Source of the DNA: Desulfobulbaceae bacterium
Lineage (GTDB): Bacteria; Desulfobacterota; Desulfobulbia; Desulfobulbales; Desulfobulbaceae
Assembly: GCA_011322715.1 (NCBI GenBank)
Contig: DRLX01000155.1
Location: 1 to 6,138 of the forward strand
Direction of reading: 5' to 3'
DNA: 6,138 nt
The position numbers and the translations under genes are program-made. The notes under the pieces were generated by a model, which worked only from the letters and a program-made list of their open reading frames with translations, did no database searches and had not been told where the DNA came from. Below are positions 5,362 through 6,138 of the stretch, in pieces (positions within the stretch are counted from its first letter, which is position 1; the number at the start of each line of letters is the position of its first letter).

Positions 5362-6138
5362 TCAATCTATTTCTGATATTTCTCCCAAAAAAGGCTCAAA
5401 ATGGTACCACTGGCAGGGGTGGTCGCGCAGGGCCTGTTCCAGAAGGACGGCGTATTGGCCGGCGGCCCCGGCAATGGCTGCTTCCCGGTCGGTCCGGGAA
5501 CCGGGCCGGACGGTGATCGGGCCCTGCAGGCTGCAATGGTAGCTGTTGGTGCCGGTGCGGAAGGCAAAAAAGGCAAAGAGCGGCGCCCCGGAAACCAGGG
5601 CAAAGACATAGGGGGCTTCCGGCAGCCGGACTTCATGCCCGAGAAAGTCCACCTTTACCCGGCGCTGTTCCTTTTGCCAGAGAATATCCCCGGTCATGGA
5701 CACCAGGCCGCCGTTCTGCAGGCAGCGGATGCCCTCGATGGCGGCAAAGGGGGAGCCGCCTTCCTGCCGGACGCCGATGATCCGTATTCCGGCCTGCCGC
5801 AGCTGTTCCTTTTGCAGGGCCTCGACCCCTTCCTTTTCCTTGACCCCCATGTAGAGAAGCATCTCCACATCTTTTTTTCGTTGTTTCAGCATCTGGGCCG
5901 CCATCTCCCAGTTGCCGAGGTGGGACATGAGCAGGATCGCCTCGGAAGGGGAACGTGCCAGCAGTTCCTCGCCCTCGCTGGTTAACCGCGGCACTCTGCC
6001 CCGGCTGGTCAGGAATCGGTCCACATGGATGGTGGTAAAGCTCTGGAACTGGTTGAAGACGCACCACAGGTGGTAGAGGCGACTTCGCTGTGGATAGAGA
6101 GCGTTATACAGGCGCAGGCTTTCCCTTCTCCGGCCCGG
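5362..6138 (-). CDS. LpxL/HtrB-like lysophospholipid (lipid A-type) acyltransferase, 5' end beyond window
   Basis: C-terminal 258 residues of an acyltransferase in the bacterial lipid A acyltransferase superfamily, which transfers a chain from acyl-ACP to a hydroxyl on a lipid or glycolipid at the inner membrane. The frame stays open to the right edge. The codons above 6024 read YHLWCVFNQFQSFTTIH running into VDRFLTSRG, the usual family sequence before the active site, so the GTG at 6024 is internal and the gene continues outside. The catalytic HxxxxE box is SHLGNWE, with His at 5922-5920 and Glu at 5907-5905. A later block (VDFLGHEVRLPEAPYVFALVSGAPLF, in two parts around 5640-5570) matches the family's GxPxF region, and the end PCQWYHFEPFL is the typical C-terminus. 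The N-terminal membrane anchor would lie outside. It shares strand and theme with the ACP operon but is 129 bp away. LpxL-like enzymes also serve aryl-polyene clusters, so lipid A need not be the acceptor. Confidence 0.9.
   Translation of the reverse strand, partial: PGRRRESLRLYNALYPQRSRLYHLWCVFNQFQSFTTIHVDRFLTSRGRVPRLTSEGEELLARSPSEAILLMSHLGNWEMAAQMLKQRKKDVEMLLYMGVKEKEGVEALQKEQLRQAGIRIIGVRQEGGSPFAAIEGIRCLQNGGLVSMTGDILWQKEQRRVKVDFLGHEVRLPEAPYVFALVSGAPLFAFFAFRTGTNSYHCSLQGPITVRPGSRTDREAAIAGAAGQYAVLLEQALRDHPCQWYHFEPFLGEISEID

Noticed and set aside
5362..6024. GTG at 6024 as the true start of the LpxL-like gene
   Set aside because: The frame continues upstream to the window edge with family-typical residues, so the gene is cut by the edge rather than starting here.

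Overview
The window looks like a chromosomal segment from a moderately GC-rich anaerobe or facultative anaerobe. Two oxygen-sensitive radical SAM enzymes, an arsenite-type ArsR and specialised lipid genes fit a Desulfobacterota-like (former Deltaproteobacteria) host. That placement is an inference from gene content and protein style, not from a marker gene.

Layout: the left edge (2-340, + strand) carries the C-terminal bulk of an ArsR/SmtB repressor with the Cys-Val-Cys arsenite motif. It converges on a run of genes that fills the rest of the window, all on the minus strand. In transcription order these are an LpxL/HtrB-like acyltransferase cut by the right edge (6138-5362), an AT-rich 129-bp gap with a possible promoter, an acyl carrier protein (5232-4975), a FabF-type beta-ketoacyl-ACP synthase (4964-3720), a PlsC/AGPAT-type acyltransferase (3739-2915), a cobalamin-binding-type radical SAM enzyme (2918-1428) and a radical SAM/SPASM enzyme (1423-398). 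From ACP to SPASM the genes are separated by 10 bp, -20 bp, -4 bp and 4 bp, so they are very probably one translationally coupled operon.

Working together: the ACP would hold a growing acyl chain and the ketosynthase would extend it. One or both radical SAM enzymes could modify the chain or the finished lipid at unactivated carbons, and the PlsC-like and LpxL-like acyltransferases would place acyl chains on a glycerol-phosphate or sugar-type acceptor. This is an inference from gene classes. The combination recalls aryl-polyene/flexirubin-type clusters (dedicated ACP, divergent KAS, LpxL-like acyltransferase) and the candidate ladderane gene sets of anammox bacteria (radical SAM plus duplicated fatty-acid genes), but it matches neither fully on what is visible. 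No ketoreductase, dehydratase, thioesterase, ligase or exporter lies inside the window, and such genes may be beyond the right edge. The most interesting object here is this ACP-KAS-acyltransferase-double-radical-SAM operon, whose product cannot be named from sequence alone.

No tRNA, rRNA, CRISPR array, insertion sequence or integration site was recognised. Apart from the 129-bp gap before the ACP gene and the 57-bp convergent gap at 341-397, the window is essentially all coding.
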